DNA from: Sorghum bicolor
Taxonomy: Eukaryota; Streptophyta; Magnoliopsida; Poales; Poaceae
NCBI RefSeq assembly: GCF_000003195.3
Contig: NC_012877.2
Location: forward strand, 9,154,855 to 9,218,854
Direction: 5' to 3'
Length of the DNA stretch: 64,000 bases
Below the pieces are notes generated by a model, which saw only the letters and a list, made by a program, of their open reading frames with translations, was not told where the DNA came from and ran no database searches. The position numbers and the translations under genes were made by a program. How positions within the stretch are numbered: the stretch's first letter is position 1; the number at the start of each line of letters is the position of its first letter. Below, piece by piece: positions 1-10,712 of this stretch.

Positions 1-92
1 GTGCTAAAGGGTCCAGCGCGCGCTAATGCGGGCTCCCATGACCCTTTAGCACCGGTTCCCACTATGGGCCGGTGCTAAAGGCTCTGTTTTTT
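1..92. repeat. Internal copy of the E1 subterminal hairpin motif
   Basis: Contains CCTTTAGCACCGGTT followed by its inverted partner GGCCGGTGCTAAAGG, the same motif that fills the right subterminal region of E1. It lies just beyond the 3' end of TNP2, as the equivalent cluster does in E2, and probably precedes the second gene of E1 outside the window. Confidence 0.75.
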
Positions 93-874
93 AGTTTAGG
101 GTTTTTCAATTGTTTATATATATATAGTAAATTAAATATTTTGCATAATATTTTTTAAACAGTGTCATATATTGTAATTTTTTTTAATGTACACATGAAA
201 ATTTTTAAACTTAAATATCTTATTGTATTTTTATAATTTGCAATGATTTTGTTAGAAATGTTTAGTATTTCGTTAATGCAAAAATATATTATTCCAATAA
301 ATTTACAAAAACTATATCCAATCAACTGGAAATTTATTTTCACATCATATTGACGTAAAACTTTTTATTTTTGTTATTTATTACTAGGAATGCTAGTTGG
401 GTATAATTTTCATCAAATAAAAAATCATATAAAAATATATATCTTGATGAACACACCCTTTGACCGAACCCTAGATTGTCCCAAATGGAAAAGTCATGAA
501 TACAAAGTTTGCTACACTCATCAAGTACTACATTTTGTCTACTGGTCAACTTTTCATTTGGAAAATTTTGAACCACTAAATTTTGAATTTTCATAGAACT
601 CATAGCCACGCAGCGGTTTCGGAACCCTAGATGGTCACGAATGGAAAAGTCATGAATACCAATATTGTTCCACTCATCAAAATCTACATTTCATATATAG
701 ACCATTTTTGCATTTGACAAAGTTTTGGGAAGGTGTAGTTGAAAATCCACAATTGACACATATAGTCATGACAATTTTTGCATTTGATGATCTCTAACAA
801 TTGGAAAAGTCATGAATACAAAGTTTGTTACACACATCAAAATTCACAATTCTCAAATATAGTTTCATACAAAG
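93..874. other. AT-rich non-coding spacer of E1 downstream of TNP2
   Basis: No coding sequence is supported. It is homologous to the spacer at about 16680-17649 of E2: both contain the phrases AACCCTAGATGG / AACCCTGGATGG and CACTCATCAA, repeated two or three times within each spacer. It probably holds the transposase 3' UTR and intergenic sequence of the element. Confidence 0.6.
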
Positions 875-3800
875 TCAAGCCGACACAACAGTGAACTTCT
901 TCTTGACGTATGACCCTTGGTTATGATCCTGCCGTAACCATGGAGTATCCTCATTGTTTAACAGAATGCTTGGGTCTTTGTTGACTATGAAGGGCGGAAT
1001 TCGATCATCCCTTTCGTAATCGCCTGACATGTCTGACTTGTCCTCAATTCCGACAATCTTTCTTTTCCCAGAAAGGACAATGTGGCGCTTTGGCTCATTG
1101 ATGATTGAGTGGTCATCATTTTTTCCTCTCTTTGGTTTCGTAGACATATCTTTGACATAGAACACCTGACTCACGTCTGCAGCAAGGACGAATGGTTCGT
1201 CTTTGAACCCACTATTGTTAAGGTCCACGGTTGTCATCCCATACTCCTTGTCGACTGTTACCCCACCTCCGGTCATCTTCACCCATTGGCACCAGAACAA
1301 AGGAACTTTAAAATTAGCTGCATAGACTAGTTCCCATATGTCTTCTATGCGTCCATAATATGTTTGTCTCTTCCCATTTGGATCCGTGGCATCCACGCGT
1401 ACACCACTATTTTGGTTGGTGCTCCTTTTATCTTGGCCAACTGTGTAAAATGTGTTACCATTTATCTCGTACCCTTTGTATGTGAGGACATGCCATGATG
1501 GTTGCCTGGCCAACAAATAAAGCTGCTCATCAATGTTTTCATCACCTTGACATTTTTTGCGCAACCAATCGCCAAAAGTTTCCATGTGCTGACGCATTAT
1601 CCAAGCTTCATTCTTCCCGGGCCACTGGGACCGTAGGAAATCTTTGTGTACCTCAACATATGGTTCCACCAATGAGGAGTTCTGGAGAACTGTGTAGTGT
1701 GCTTTATTGAAGTAATCTTCTCCCGTACCAATATATGTTTTCTTCCCAAGTGTTTCCTTTCCGCTGAGTCTGCCCTCGTGTCGAGATTCAGGAATGCCAA
1801 TTGGGTCAAGGTCTGGAATAAAGTCAACACAGAACTCTATGACCTCCTCTGTTCCGTAGCCCTTGGCAATGCTTCCTTCTGGCCGGGAACGACTATGGAC
1901 ATATTTCTTTAGGACACCCATGAATCTCTCGAAGGGGAACATGTTGTGTAGGAACACAGGACCGAGAATACGAATCTCTTTGACCAGATGAACTAGGAGG
2001 TGTGTCATGATATCGAAGAAGGATGGAGGGAACACCAACTCAAAGCTGACGAGACATTGAACGACATCATTCTGCAGAGTAGCTAGTTGCTCTGGATTGA
2101 TTACCTTCTGAGAAATTGCATTGAGGAATGCACATAGCTTTACGGTGGCTAGACGTACGTGTGGAGGTAGAATTCCTCTTAAAAGGACCGGCAGCAATTG
2201 CGTCATTATAACGTGATAGTCATGGGACTTCAAGTTCAGGAATTTATTCTCTGGCACATTAATTATTCCCTTGATATTGGAGGAGAATCCAGATGGGACC
2301 TTGATGCTGCTAAGACATTCAAACATGCTTTCCTTCTCTTCTTTGCTCAGAGTGTAGCTAGCAGGGCTTAAGTAATGACGTCCATCATCTGTCTTTTCTG
2401 GATGCAGGTTGTCTCGTTCTTTCATGCGCTGCAAGTCTTGTCGTGCTTCAAGTGAATCCTTAGACTTCCCGTAGACACCCATGAATCCGAGCAAGTTCAC
2501 ACAAAGATTCTTCGTCAGGTGCATCACGTCGATCGCGTTGCGGACCTCTAGGACATTCCAGTAAGGTAGCTCCCAAAATATGGATTTCTTCTTCCACATG
2601 GGTACGTGTCCCTTAGCATCCATGGGAATAGGTTCGCTGCCTCGTCCCTTTCCAAATACCACTTTTATATCCTTGACCATTTCGAGTACATCATCCCCGG
2701 TTCAATTGAGAGGTTTGGTCCGGTGGTCTGCCTTGCCTTTAAAATGCTTGCCTTTCTTTCGTACTGGGTGGTTCACAGGAAGAAACCGACGGTGGCCAAG
2801 GTACACGACCTTTCGACATTTTTTCAAAAATACACAGTCAAGGTCTTCATAACAATGTGTGCATGCATTATATCCCTTGTTTGACTGGCCTGAAAGATTA
2901 CTCAGAGCTGGCCAATCATTGATTGTTACAAACAGCAATGCTCGCAGGTCAAAGTGCTCTTGTTTGTACTCATCCCACACGCGAACTCCTGGTTTGCTCC
3001 ATAAAAGTTGAAGTTCCTCAACTAATGGCCTTAGGTAGACATCTATGTCATTGCCAGGTTGCTTCGGTCCTTGGATAAGCACCGGCATCATAATAAACTT
3101 CCGCTTCATGCATAGCCATGGAGGAAGGTTGTAGATACATAGAGTAACTGGCCAAGTGCTGTGACTACTGCTCTGCTCACCGAAAGGATTCATACCATCT
3201 GTACTTAAGGCGAACCACAAGTTTCTGGCATCATCTGCAAAATCTGGGAATTCTCTGTCTATCGCTCTCCACTGGGATCCATCGGCAGGGTGTCTCAGCA
3301 TATTGTCTATCTTACGGTCTTCTATATGCCACCGCAACAACTTTGCATTGTCCTTATTTCTGAACAGACGTTTTAATCGTGGTATTATAGGAGCATACCA
3401 CATAACCTTGGCTGGAATTTTCTTCCTATGACGTTCTTCACCCTCAACATCGCCAGGATCATCTCGTCTAATCTTATACCGTGATGCCTTACATACTAGA
3501 CATGCATCCAAATTCTCGTATTCCTCCCCACGGTAGAGGATGCAGTCATTAGGACATGCGTGTATCTTCTGGATTTCTAATCCCAAAGGGCAGACAACCT
3601 GTTTTGGTTCATACGTAGTGGTGGGCAATTCGTTGCCTTTCGGAAGCATCTTTTTTATGATCTTCACTAACTGCCCAAATGCCTTGTCAGATGAACCATT
3701 CTTTGCCTTCCATTGCAGCAATTCTAGTGTGGTACCCAGCTTTTTTTGCCCCTCTTCAGCAGTGGGATATAGCGATTTCCTGTGGTCCTCTAGCATGCGC

Positions 3801-4243
3801 TCGAACTTGGCTTTCTCTTTATCACTTTCACATTCTCTTTGTGCATCACGGATGGCATCACCAAAAGCATCATCGCCCCGATCATCTTCTGTCGTAACCT
3901 CTTCTTCATTATCTCCCCCCATTGCAACATCATTGAAGCCACCGTACTGAGCAATAATATTGGCATGGTCCAATTCTTCTTCTTCTTCACCTTCATCCAT
4001 TATAATCCCGCTTTCCCCATGTTTGGTCCAACAAATATAGTTTGGTACGAAACCAGACTTTAATATGTGTGAATGAAGAGTTCTTGAGTTAGAATATTCC
4101 GTCAAATTCTTGCACACGGCACATGGACAGCACATGAAACCGTCCCTCTTATTTGACTCGGCCACACTTAAGAAATAGTGCACGCCATTAATGAACTCTT
4201 CGGAGCGCCGATCGGCATTATACATCCAATTATGTGTTACCAT
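875..4243 (-). pseudogene. TNP2-type CACTA transposase of E1, one premature stop
   Basis: Encodes the CACTA transposase that cuts and rejoins element ends in the nucleus. The ATG at 4243 directly follows an acceptor (TTTAATGCAG). Visible in order: an N-terminal transposase-associated cysteine module (HNWMYNADRRSEEF, CCPCAVCKN; about residues 5-75), an acidic linker, a zinc-binding stretch (CPNDCILYRGEE, CLVC), and the TNP2 core (LSTDGMNPFG, YNLPPWLCMKRKF, QGPKQPGNDIDVYLRPLVEE). After the core come HLTKNLCVNLLGF and a conserved tail ending VKKKFTVVSA. The frame is open for almost 1,120 codons except for one TGA at 2702-2704, where E2 has CGA. This is a C-to-T change at a CpG. Apart from that stop the copy looks young and may have been active recently. 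Confidence 0.85.
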
Positions 4244-4338
4244 CTGCATTAAATATAACATATATATTATGAAAGCCATGCACACATATAGTTTCTCATC
4301 TTATTGCACAACATGTCTAAGATACATAGTTGATTAAT

Positions 4339-4862
4339 TTAGGAAAGCTTGGCTACAACAAATACAATCGCAACTAGCACTAAAAAAACCAAAACTAAAA
4401 TGCACTTAAGCAACATAATTAGTTCGCGTCCGATCCCAACTATAATAGATAGATCATTCGCTTGATCAACATCATTGAACTCCTTTCGTCGGCTCACTGC
4501 CTCACCACCTTCAGCCTCAACCACCTGTGCAAAAGATTTCTTAATGTGTTCAATGTATTCTTCCTCCCAGTACCAACCTGTACATCCGCCGGTACCGTCC
4601 CACTCAAATTAAAAGAGAGAATCAAAAGTTTAATTAATATCATTTAAAAAAAATGCGCATATATATAAGCAAATGTCTGGAAATAACTCACATTACGATC
4701 CGGACACTTGTAGAATATACGACCCTTGTTTACTCCCTCTTTCGACACTTTGTACTCCATCAAAATCTTCTGCCCACACTTGCCACAAGTAATGAGAGGG
4801 AGTTCCGAACGGTATCGCTTTTGAACCCGTTGAGAGACCGAAGACCCGGTCACGGTTGCCAT
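4339..4862 (-). CDS. Small GRF-type zinc-finger protein with C-terminal membrane helix
   Basis: Two exons, 4862-4692 and 4602-4339, join in phase to give 144 residues; the donor is GTGAGT and the acceptor ends TTTGAG. The N-terminal half has a GRF-type zinc finger: CGKCGQKI, then GRIFYKCPDRN at the splice junction, then CTGWYWEEEY in exon 2. This C-C-C-C spacing with the G-R-x-F-Y core is known from small plant nuclear proteins and from DNA-repair proteins, where it binds single-stranded nucleic acid. The last 30 or so residues (LIMLLKCILVLVFLVLVAIVFVV) form one strongly hydrophobic helix. The gene sits between the element promoter and TNP2 on the same strand, so it may share a transcript with TNP2. 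E2 has no counterpart at the same place. Its role in transposition, if any, is unknown. Confidence 0.7.
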
Positions 4863-5365
4863 CTACTATCCATACTCAATTTTTAAACAATTATAAATTC
4901 CACATTTACTAGTAAACATGTATGATACAATGGACATTATGTAGTAATAAAAATAAATCAAGTGATATTAACAAACCAATTAATTTGAACTATCCTACTT
5001 TCTAAGATCGTAAAAAGATACTATAATTTATTCTTGCAAACTACATTAATACTAGATCAACCATGAAATATGATATATATATATATGGATACTACTTCAT
5101 GTGAATGATTCAAAATAACAAAGTGGATTTGAGCTAAAAAATGATGGGAACATCACAAGCCAAAAACAACATGAAAAAGACAAGAAAGGCTGAAGTTAGT
5201 CACCTCCAATCACGAAGAGACGATGACGGAGTCGAAGAAGATCAACGATGGGCGTTGGAGATGAAGAACAAATGAAGAACAAGCAAGAAGAAGCTCCAAG
5301 AACAACAATGGTGCTCTCGGTTTCAAATGGGCAGAGGGGAGGAGGGAGCCGGCCTATAAACCGGA
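4863..5365 (-). promoter_or_regulatory. E1 transcribed leader and promoter region
   Basis: Read on the minus strand: the subterminal repeats end, an AT motif TTTATAGG lies at about 5350, a C/T-rich leader follows (5220-5345) and then AT-rich intron-like sequence up to the zinc-finger ATG. The order repeat array, TATA, CT-rich leader matches the two promoters of E2. No protein is supported here. Confidence 0.5.
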
Positions 5366-5665
5366 CCTTTAGCACCGGTTCAGGGCAAAAACCGGTGCTA
5401 AAGGGTTACCCTTTAGCAGGTGCTAAAGGGTTTGCCTCGGCCCGTGGCTCTGGCCGGTGCTAAAGGGACCCCTTTAGCACCGGTTTGTAACACGAACCGG
5501 TAGGTCTCTGCTCCGACAGCACCTGTCAGTAGCCGTTGGGCAGGTCCCTTTAGCACCGGTTCGTGTTACGAACCGGTGTTAAAGGGGTCTTTAACCCCGG
5601 GCCGCAAAAAGGCCGAGGTTTTTGGCCATTTTGAGCATCGACCAATGCCTCATTCTGTAGTAGTG
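5366..5665. repeat. Right subterminal repeat array and terminal inverted repeat of E1
   Basis: At least six copies of TTTAGCACCGGTT or its complement, mostly arranged as inverted pairs with short loops (for example 5470-5503 and 5549-5585). In CACTA elements such motifs bind the element-encoded TNPA protein. The spacer CTCCGACAGCACC is also present in E2 in a diverged form (CTCCGACAGCGCC). Confidence 0.85.
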
Positions 5666-5666
5666 A

Positions 5667-7493
5667 CACTGTTATCGAAACTATTTTTAGATGGGCTAAG
5701 CGAGAGGAGCATCACAACTGCCTCTAATATTAAAGGTCTTGGTAAATGGATCTTTGCCAAGGCGTTTTAAATATCCGCCTCGATAAATTAAATAAAACAA
5801 AAAAAAGAAAACTTGTGGACAAGCATAGGGAGCCCATCCACAGGCCGCTTGAGCCCATCCATATATGCACTGCTGGGATCTGGCCACCAGATCTGCGCCA
5901 TGTTCTCCGCCATTGGAGAAGCCGAATCCAGCCTTCGCAGTCTGTCGACAGATCTGCGCTACCACTGGAGGCCAAGGCACTGCTCCAGCCCCATGCCACC
6001 GCCTCTTCGTGGCTGCAGCAACATCATCACTCGGGGAGGTGCACCGGATTCAACCTTCACAGGTGCCGCCATCACCAGATCCACGCTACCACTGGAGGCC
6101 GCGACACCACTCTGGGCCTGCACTGCCGCCTCTTTATGGCTAGACCACCGATCAATTAAGGAGGTGTGTCGATCGGCCTGTTCTGGAGACACTAAGAGCA
6201 TCTCCAACCATTATGCATTTGAAGTTATGCATTTTAGGCAAATTGCAAACCCCCAAATGAAAATGGCAAGGGAAAAATCGGGTGATCTCCAACCGTTATG
6301 CAAAATGCCAAGTCCATCATCTTTTTTTTCCTGGAAATTTTGCTTCGCGGCACTCCTTCCCACGCGGCCAATCGATCCCGCGCCAAACAGCCCGCCGTCG
6401 TCTCCCGTTCACCAATTCCCGCGCCAAACAGCCGCGCAGTACCGATCGTGAGCTGCGCAGTTCGTCGTTCCCGTTCGCATACCGATCTCCCGTTCTGTTA
6501 GTTCCCGTTCACCGTACCAGTTCGTCGTCTGTTGGCCATCAGTTCGTCGTCGTACAGGTTCGCCCCTTGGCTCCAGTACCGATCTCCATCAGGTCCTGTT
6601 CCCCATCAGTTTCCGGTCGCCGCCATCAGTTCGTCGTCAAGGCAGGTCGCCGCCATCAGTCAAGCCGTTGCAGCTCGCGAGCAGCAGAATTTCGTGAAGC
6701 CAACATGGGATCGAGGGTACCGGAGAATGGATCTAGCCGTATTGCACAGCGCATCGCCAAGGTTTGAACTTCGTAGCCGAATATCTTGATCCAATTCATG
6801 TGGTCTTTGTTCGATGTACTGAGCTGCGCAGTTGTTATCAGTTGCGGGCTTCAAGGTTTGATGAAGAAGGCGTACCTGGCCGGCGTTGATGAGGAAGGCG
6901 TCGTAGATTCGTCCTATCGCCGTTGCGTCGTCCTATTGTGCGCTGCTTCATCCAAACGCGCGCGCGAAGCTGGCGAAGGAGGACGCGTGATGCTTCTCCT
7001 ATCGCGCGAAGTGGTGGCGGCGCGAAGGAAACTACGCGAAGGGAAGAAAAAAGCCCGCGAGGTGGAACCGAGAATCCCGTGATCTCTATTTGCATAGCCG
7101 GACTCCTTTGGCATATATGCCAAGTTTCTCCCTCCAAATGCATAGCTATGTAAAATGCAAAGTCCAAATGCATAACGATTGGAGGGGTTTTTTTGGAGTT
7201 TTATGTATTTTGGTAAATGCCAAGTCCATTTGCATAATGGTTGGAGTTGCTCTAGAAATCTCCACTTCTACAATGATTTTCTTAATGGTGGATCCGAAAT
7301 TGTCATAGAAGATCTCTTTTGATGACGAAAATTTCGGTTTTGTCATGGATAAGCAGTGACAATCCTGCAACCCTCTATTTCTATGACGAAATCAGGCATT
7401 GTCATAAAAACCATCATTGAAGAGTGTGGGTTTTCGTCATAGATCACTCGCGCGACTCATCTATGATTATCACTCGCGTCATTAAACTAATTA
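5667..7493. repeat. Repeat Z, copy 1, split by an insertion
   Basis: 5667-6195 plus 7253-7493 align with 8342-9112 (copy 2). Shared landmarks are GGGAGCATCACAACTGCCTC-like text, CCAAGGCGTTTTAAATATC, a GC-rich centre, and a tail with CTATGACGAAA motifs. The start CACTGTTATCGAAAC resembles a CACTA terminus, and CACTACTAGAAATCTC inside copy 2 resembles another, so Z is probably a CACTA-derived fragment. Reading frames in the GC-rich part are not conserved between the copies and are not called. Confidence 0.7.
6196..7252. mobile_element. Harbinger-like non-autonomous element inserted in repeat Z
   Basis: Interrupts copy 1 of repeat Z exactly where copy 2 is continuous. The ends are inverted repeats of about 25 bp (GAGCATCTCCAACCATTATG on the left, its imperfect complement on the right), and the next 10-15 bp are repeated again just inside each end. 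Flanking triplets are TAA and TAG, an imperfect 3 bp duplication that fits PIF/Harbinger elements. The interior (6340-7080) is GC-rich and looks like promoter or 5' gene sequence, possibly captured; no gene was recognised. Confidence 0.75.
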
Positions 7494-8341
7494 TAAATCT
7501 ATGATTATCACTTGCATGCCCTAAGTAGCCCGACGGGGAGAACCCCCCTCTATCCCGAAGTAGGAAGAGGACGTGGGCGTGGCATATAGCATTAGATTCC
7601 TGCCACTAGGACCCACCACGACCTCTAGCAGGGGTTTTCTTTTTCAGCGACATTTTTTACATATTTTGCTTCAAAATTACTCCAAACCACACTAAAATGA
7701 CCCACCATATCTCCTAGCCTTATTAAAGCCCTAATTTTTTTTAAAAAAAAATAATTTTTCTCATTCACATATTCCATGACACTCTACCATACTACCACAA
7801 TCATATATTGTGTTATTCTGTTAATATTATATAAATTTATAATGAGTGATAGATTAAAAAGGTTTTCTAGTGAAATGACGCGAAAGAATTTTAGAAAAAC
7901 AATTTGAATTTATTTAAATTTAGTCTGAAATATCTTATTTATCGGTAGGTGCCGAAAATTTTTTCTACCGAAAAAGAAAAGGTTCCGGTCTAGTTCTTTT
8001 TAATTGAATTGTTCCTATCTTACCCTAATACTAAACCATGAATAGTTATTTTTAAAAAAAAATCAGTCCTTTTTCTATTAAATCATGAAAAGTTTCTTAG
8101 TTTCCGCCATTTTCTATTTTCTTCATATTAAACCGCAAAAAGGTTTTCTTGTTTCGATCTTTTTTATTTGTTATCTTATTATCTTTTTTTGACTAAACTA
8201 TCTTATTATATATCTTACCTCTTACCCTATAATAGTGTCCATATCTTCCATGCTAGCAACAGCGCTAATGGGAATGGTAAAGCGTGAGTGCTGCCTCCAA
8301 ATTAATTAAACGATCAGGTCAGCAACATGGCAGATGCAACA
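7494..8341. other. Intergenic, nothing recognised
   Basis: Mostly AT-rich sequence between the two copies of repeat Z. I see no conserved gene, RNA or clear terminal repeats. Confidence 0.5.
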
Positions 8342-9112
8342 CACTATTACCGAAACTTTTTTTAGGTGGGCTCAGCGAGGGGAGCATCACAACTGCCTCT
8401 AATATTAAAGGTCTCGGTAAATAGATCTTTACCAAGGCGTTTTAAATATCTACTTCGATAAATCAAATAAAACAAAAAAAACTTGTTGACAAGCACAGCG
8501 AACCCATCCACGGGCCGCTTGGAGCCCATCCATGTGTGGACCGCTCGGATCCAGTCTCTGGCCGCCAGATCTGCGCCTGCACGTTCCCCACCATTGGGGA
8601 AGCAGAATCCAACCTTCGCAGTACGTCGACATATCCGCGCTACCGCTGGAGGCCACGACACCGCTCCGGCCCCATGCCACCGCCTCTTCGTGGCTGCAAC
8701 ATCATCACTCGGGGCGGTGCGTCGGGCCAACCTTCACAGGTGCAACCATCGCCAGATCCGCTCTATCGCTGGAGGCTGCGACACCAATCTGGGCCTGCAC
8801 TGCCGCCTCTTCATGGCTAGACCACCGATCGAGGAGGTGTGCCGGTCGGCCTGCTCTGGACACACTACTAGAAATCTCTACTTCTACAATGATTTTTTTT
8901 AATGACGGATCCAAAATTATCATAGAAGATCGCTTTCGATGACAAAAATTTTGGTTTTGTCATGGATAAGCGTTGACAATCTTGTAACCCTCTATTTCTA
9001 TGACAAAATTAGGCATCGTCATAAAAACCATCATCTAAGAGCGCGGGTTTTCATCACAGATCACTGGCGTGACTCATCTATGATTATCACTCGCGTCACT
9101 GAACTAATTATA
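8342..9112. repeat. Repeat Z, copy 2, uninterrupted
   Basis: Begins CACTATTACCGAAAC and aligns with copy 1 to the phrase CATCTATGATTATCACTCGC near 9100. At 8863 it contains CACTACTAGAAATCTC followed by several ATGAC/GTCAT motifs, which looks like the start of a CACTA terminus with its own subterminal motif. Confidence 0.7.
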
Positions 9113-9499
9113 TATGATCGGCTTCGCCATAGATCTCCACAGGATACTTTACTGCTACACAAATGATTTTGCAAGATGGTGCCCTTTTATTAATCGAGGC
9201 GGTCACACAATCCAACCACCTCGGTTAATGCCTGCAATTAATGGAGGTTGGTATTTTTTATTTATCGAGGCAAGCACTTCCTAAAATTGATTTACAAAGG
9301 CAGGTGTATTAAGAAAACCGCCTTTAAAAAATCTCTATTTTTGGAGGTGGTCGTCTTAAAACAATCGCCTCTATAAATCTATTTCTAGAGGTAGGCACAT
9401 TATAAGGCCCACCTCTAGAAATGCTGGCCAAATTTTGATCCAGGTAAAGCCTAAATGTTTTTCTTATATCGGGCCAATATATAAGCCAGACATTTAGGG

Positions 9500-9855
9500 T
9501 TTCTCAACCATTTCTCTCCCTCACTCCCGAGCCCCTCCCCATAGCAGCCGACGCCCCTTGTATGTTCTCATCGAGCACACCCCTCACTGTCTCCCTCTCA
9601 ACTCCCTCTCTTCCTAGAGCTGGTGCCCATCTCCCTCCTTCCCCGAGCCCTGCCCTCTCCCTCCTCCCCCGAGCTCCACCCTAGCGGCGGTGGAGCCCCC
9701 TCCTCCTTCAAGCCTCTCCGTCCTCCCTCGGTGGTCGGATCCAGCAACCCCAATGGCGGCACCGTCCCCAAGCTACTTCACCGGCGGCGAGGCACGATCC
9801 TCCCTAGAGCTGCTCCACTATCGGTGACGCACCCACCTTCTCTGATCTGGTAGAA
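9500..9855. other. C-rich, gene-like segment inside the outer CACTA element
   Basis: A CT/GC-rich stretch resembling a plant 5' UTR and first exon. The plus frame 9623-9853 is a proline/serine-rich 76-residue translation without a recognisable domain. A captured gene fragment is possible but not shown. Confidence 0.35.
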
Positions 9856-10145
9856 ATCAGTTTTTAGATGATGCTAGAAAGAAAGTTGCATCTAAAAATA
9901 TGAGATGCACGATAAAACTTTAATTTTTCAAATGATTGTGGATTAAGAAATAACTAGAACCAATGTTCTAGAACTCAAAAAGTTATGCAACTTTGTAGTT
10001 GATAGTCTTTTTATTTGAAATCATGTATATAAGAAAAACTATATTTGAATTTCACACATTTGAAATCCAAAATTTTTAAATTACCTTAGATGGAGAAACA
10101 ATAAAAACTAAAGTTCTGGATCTCAAAAAGTTATATAACTTTATA

Positions 10146-10395
10146 CACTGGTACAGGACAGGCCTTTTGTCCCGGTCGAAAACCACTTGTAGTCCCGGGT
10201 GGCGAGTCGGGACTAAGGGATCGAGACTAAAAGTCCCACCTTTAGTCCCGGCACCCTGACCCGGGACTAAATGGGGACATTTAGTCCCGGTTGGTAATAC
10301 TAACCGGGACTACAGGGGGCACCAGGCAGTGACGTGGCGCCACCCCTGGCCACCCCTTTTAGTCCCGGTTGGTATTACCAACCGGGACTAAAGGG
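10146..10395. repeat. Left terminal and subterminal repeats of E2
   Basis: The terminal repeat is followed by at least four copies of TTTAGTCCCGG / CCGGGACTAAA. Two of them form near-perfect hairpins of the form TTTAGTCCCGGTTGGT, a short loop, and ACCAACCGGGACTAAA (10280-10315 and 10358-10392). These are the expected TNPA binding sites. Confidence 0.88.
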
Positions 10396-10712
10396 TTTTT
10401 TTTGTTTTTCTTTTTCTTTTTCCTTTTCATTTCTTTATTGATTTTGGTTTTCAATTGTATATGTTCTCCAATTTAATCGTATACGCCGCAATTATCCGTA
10501 TACGTTGCACCTATACGAGAGCGTCATTATTGCACACAAATAAAGTATGAAACTACATATATATATTATTCGTATAATATATATATTTATATATATTATA
10601 TAGCTATACACATACGTACATACACATTACATTTACAATAATAATATTATGTACAAGTAATAATCAAGTGTGCTGCCACCGGTTAATGATTACATAATGT
10701 TTGCCCGCCCAC

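Larger units (their letters stand above)
1..5665 (-). mobile_element. CACTA (En/Spm) transposon E1, right-hand part
   Basis: The right terminus is seen directly: the plus strand ends with ...CTGTAGTAGTG at 5665, which reads CACTACTACAGAATG on the minus strand, a standard CACTA terminal inverted repeat. The 3 bp after it (ACA, 5666-5668) is the expected target duplication. Inside lie subterminal inverted repeats (5366-5590), a small zinc-finger gene and a TNP2 transposase. The left terminus is not in the window. Positions 1-92 match the internal repeat cluster of the related element E2 (16560-16660), so E1 very probably continues to the left with a second gene of the Ulp1-protease type. That continuation is inference. 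Confidence 0.9.

Noticed and set aside
5746..6451. Several overlapping plus-strand frames of 90-210 residues in repeat Z copy 1
   Set aside because: They are compositional; the other copy (8342-9112) keeps different frames, one runs into the Harbinger-like insertion, and no domain is visible.
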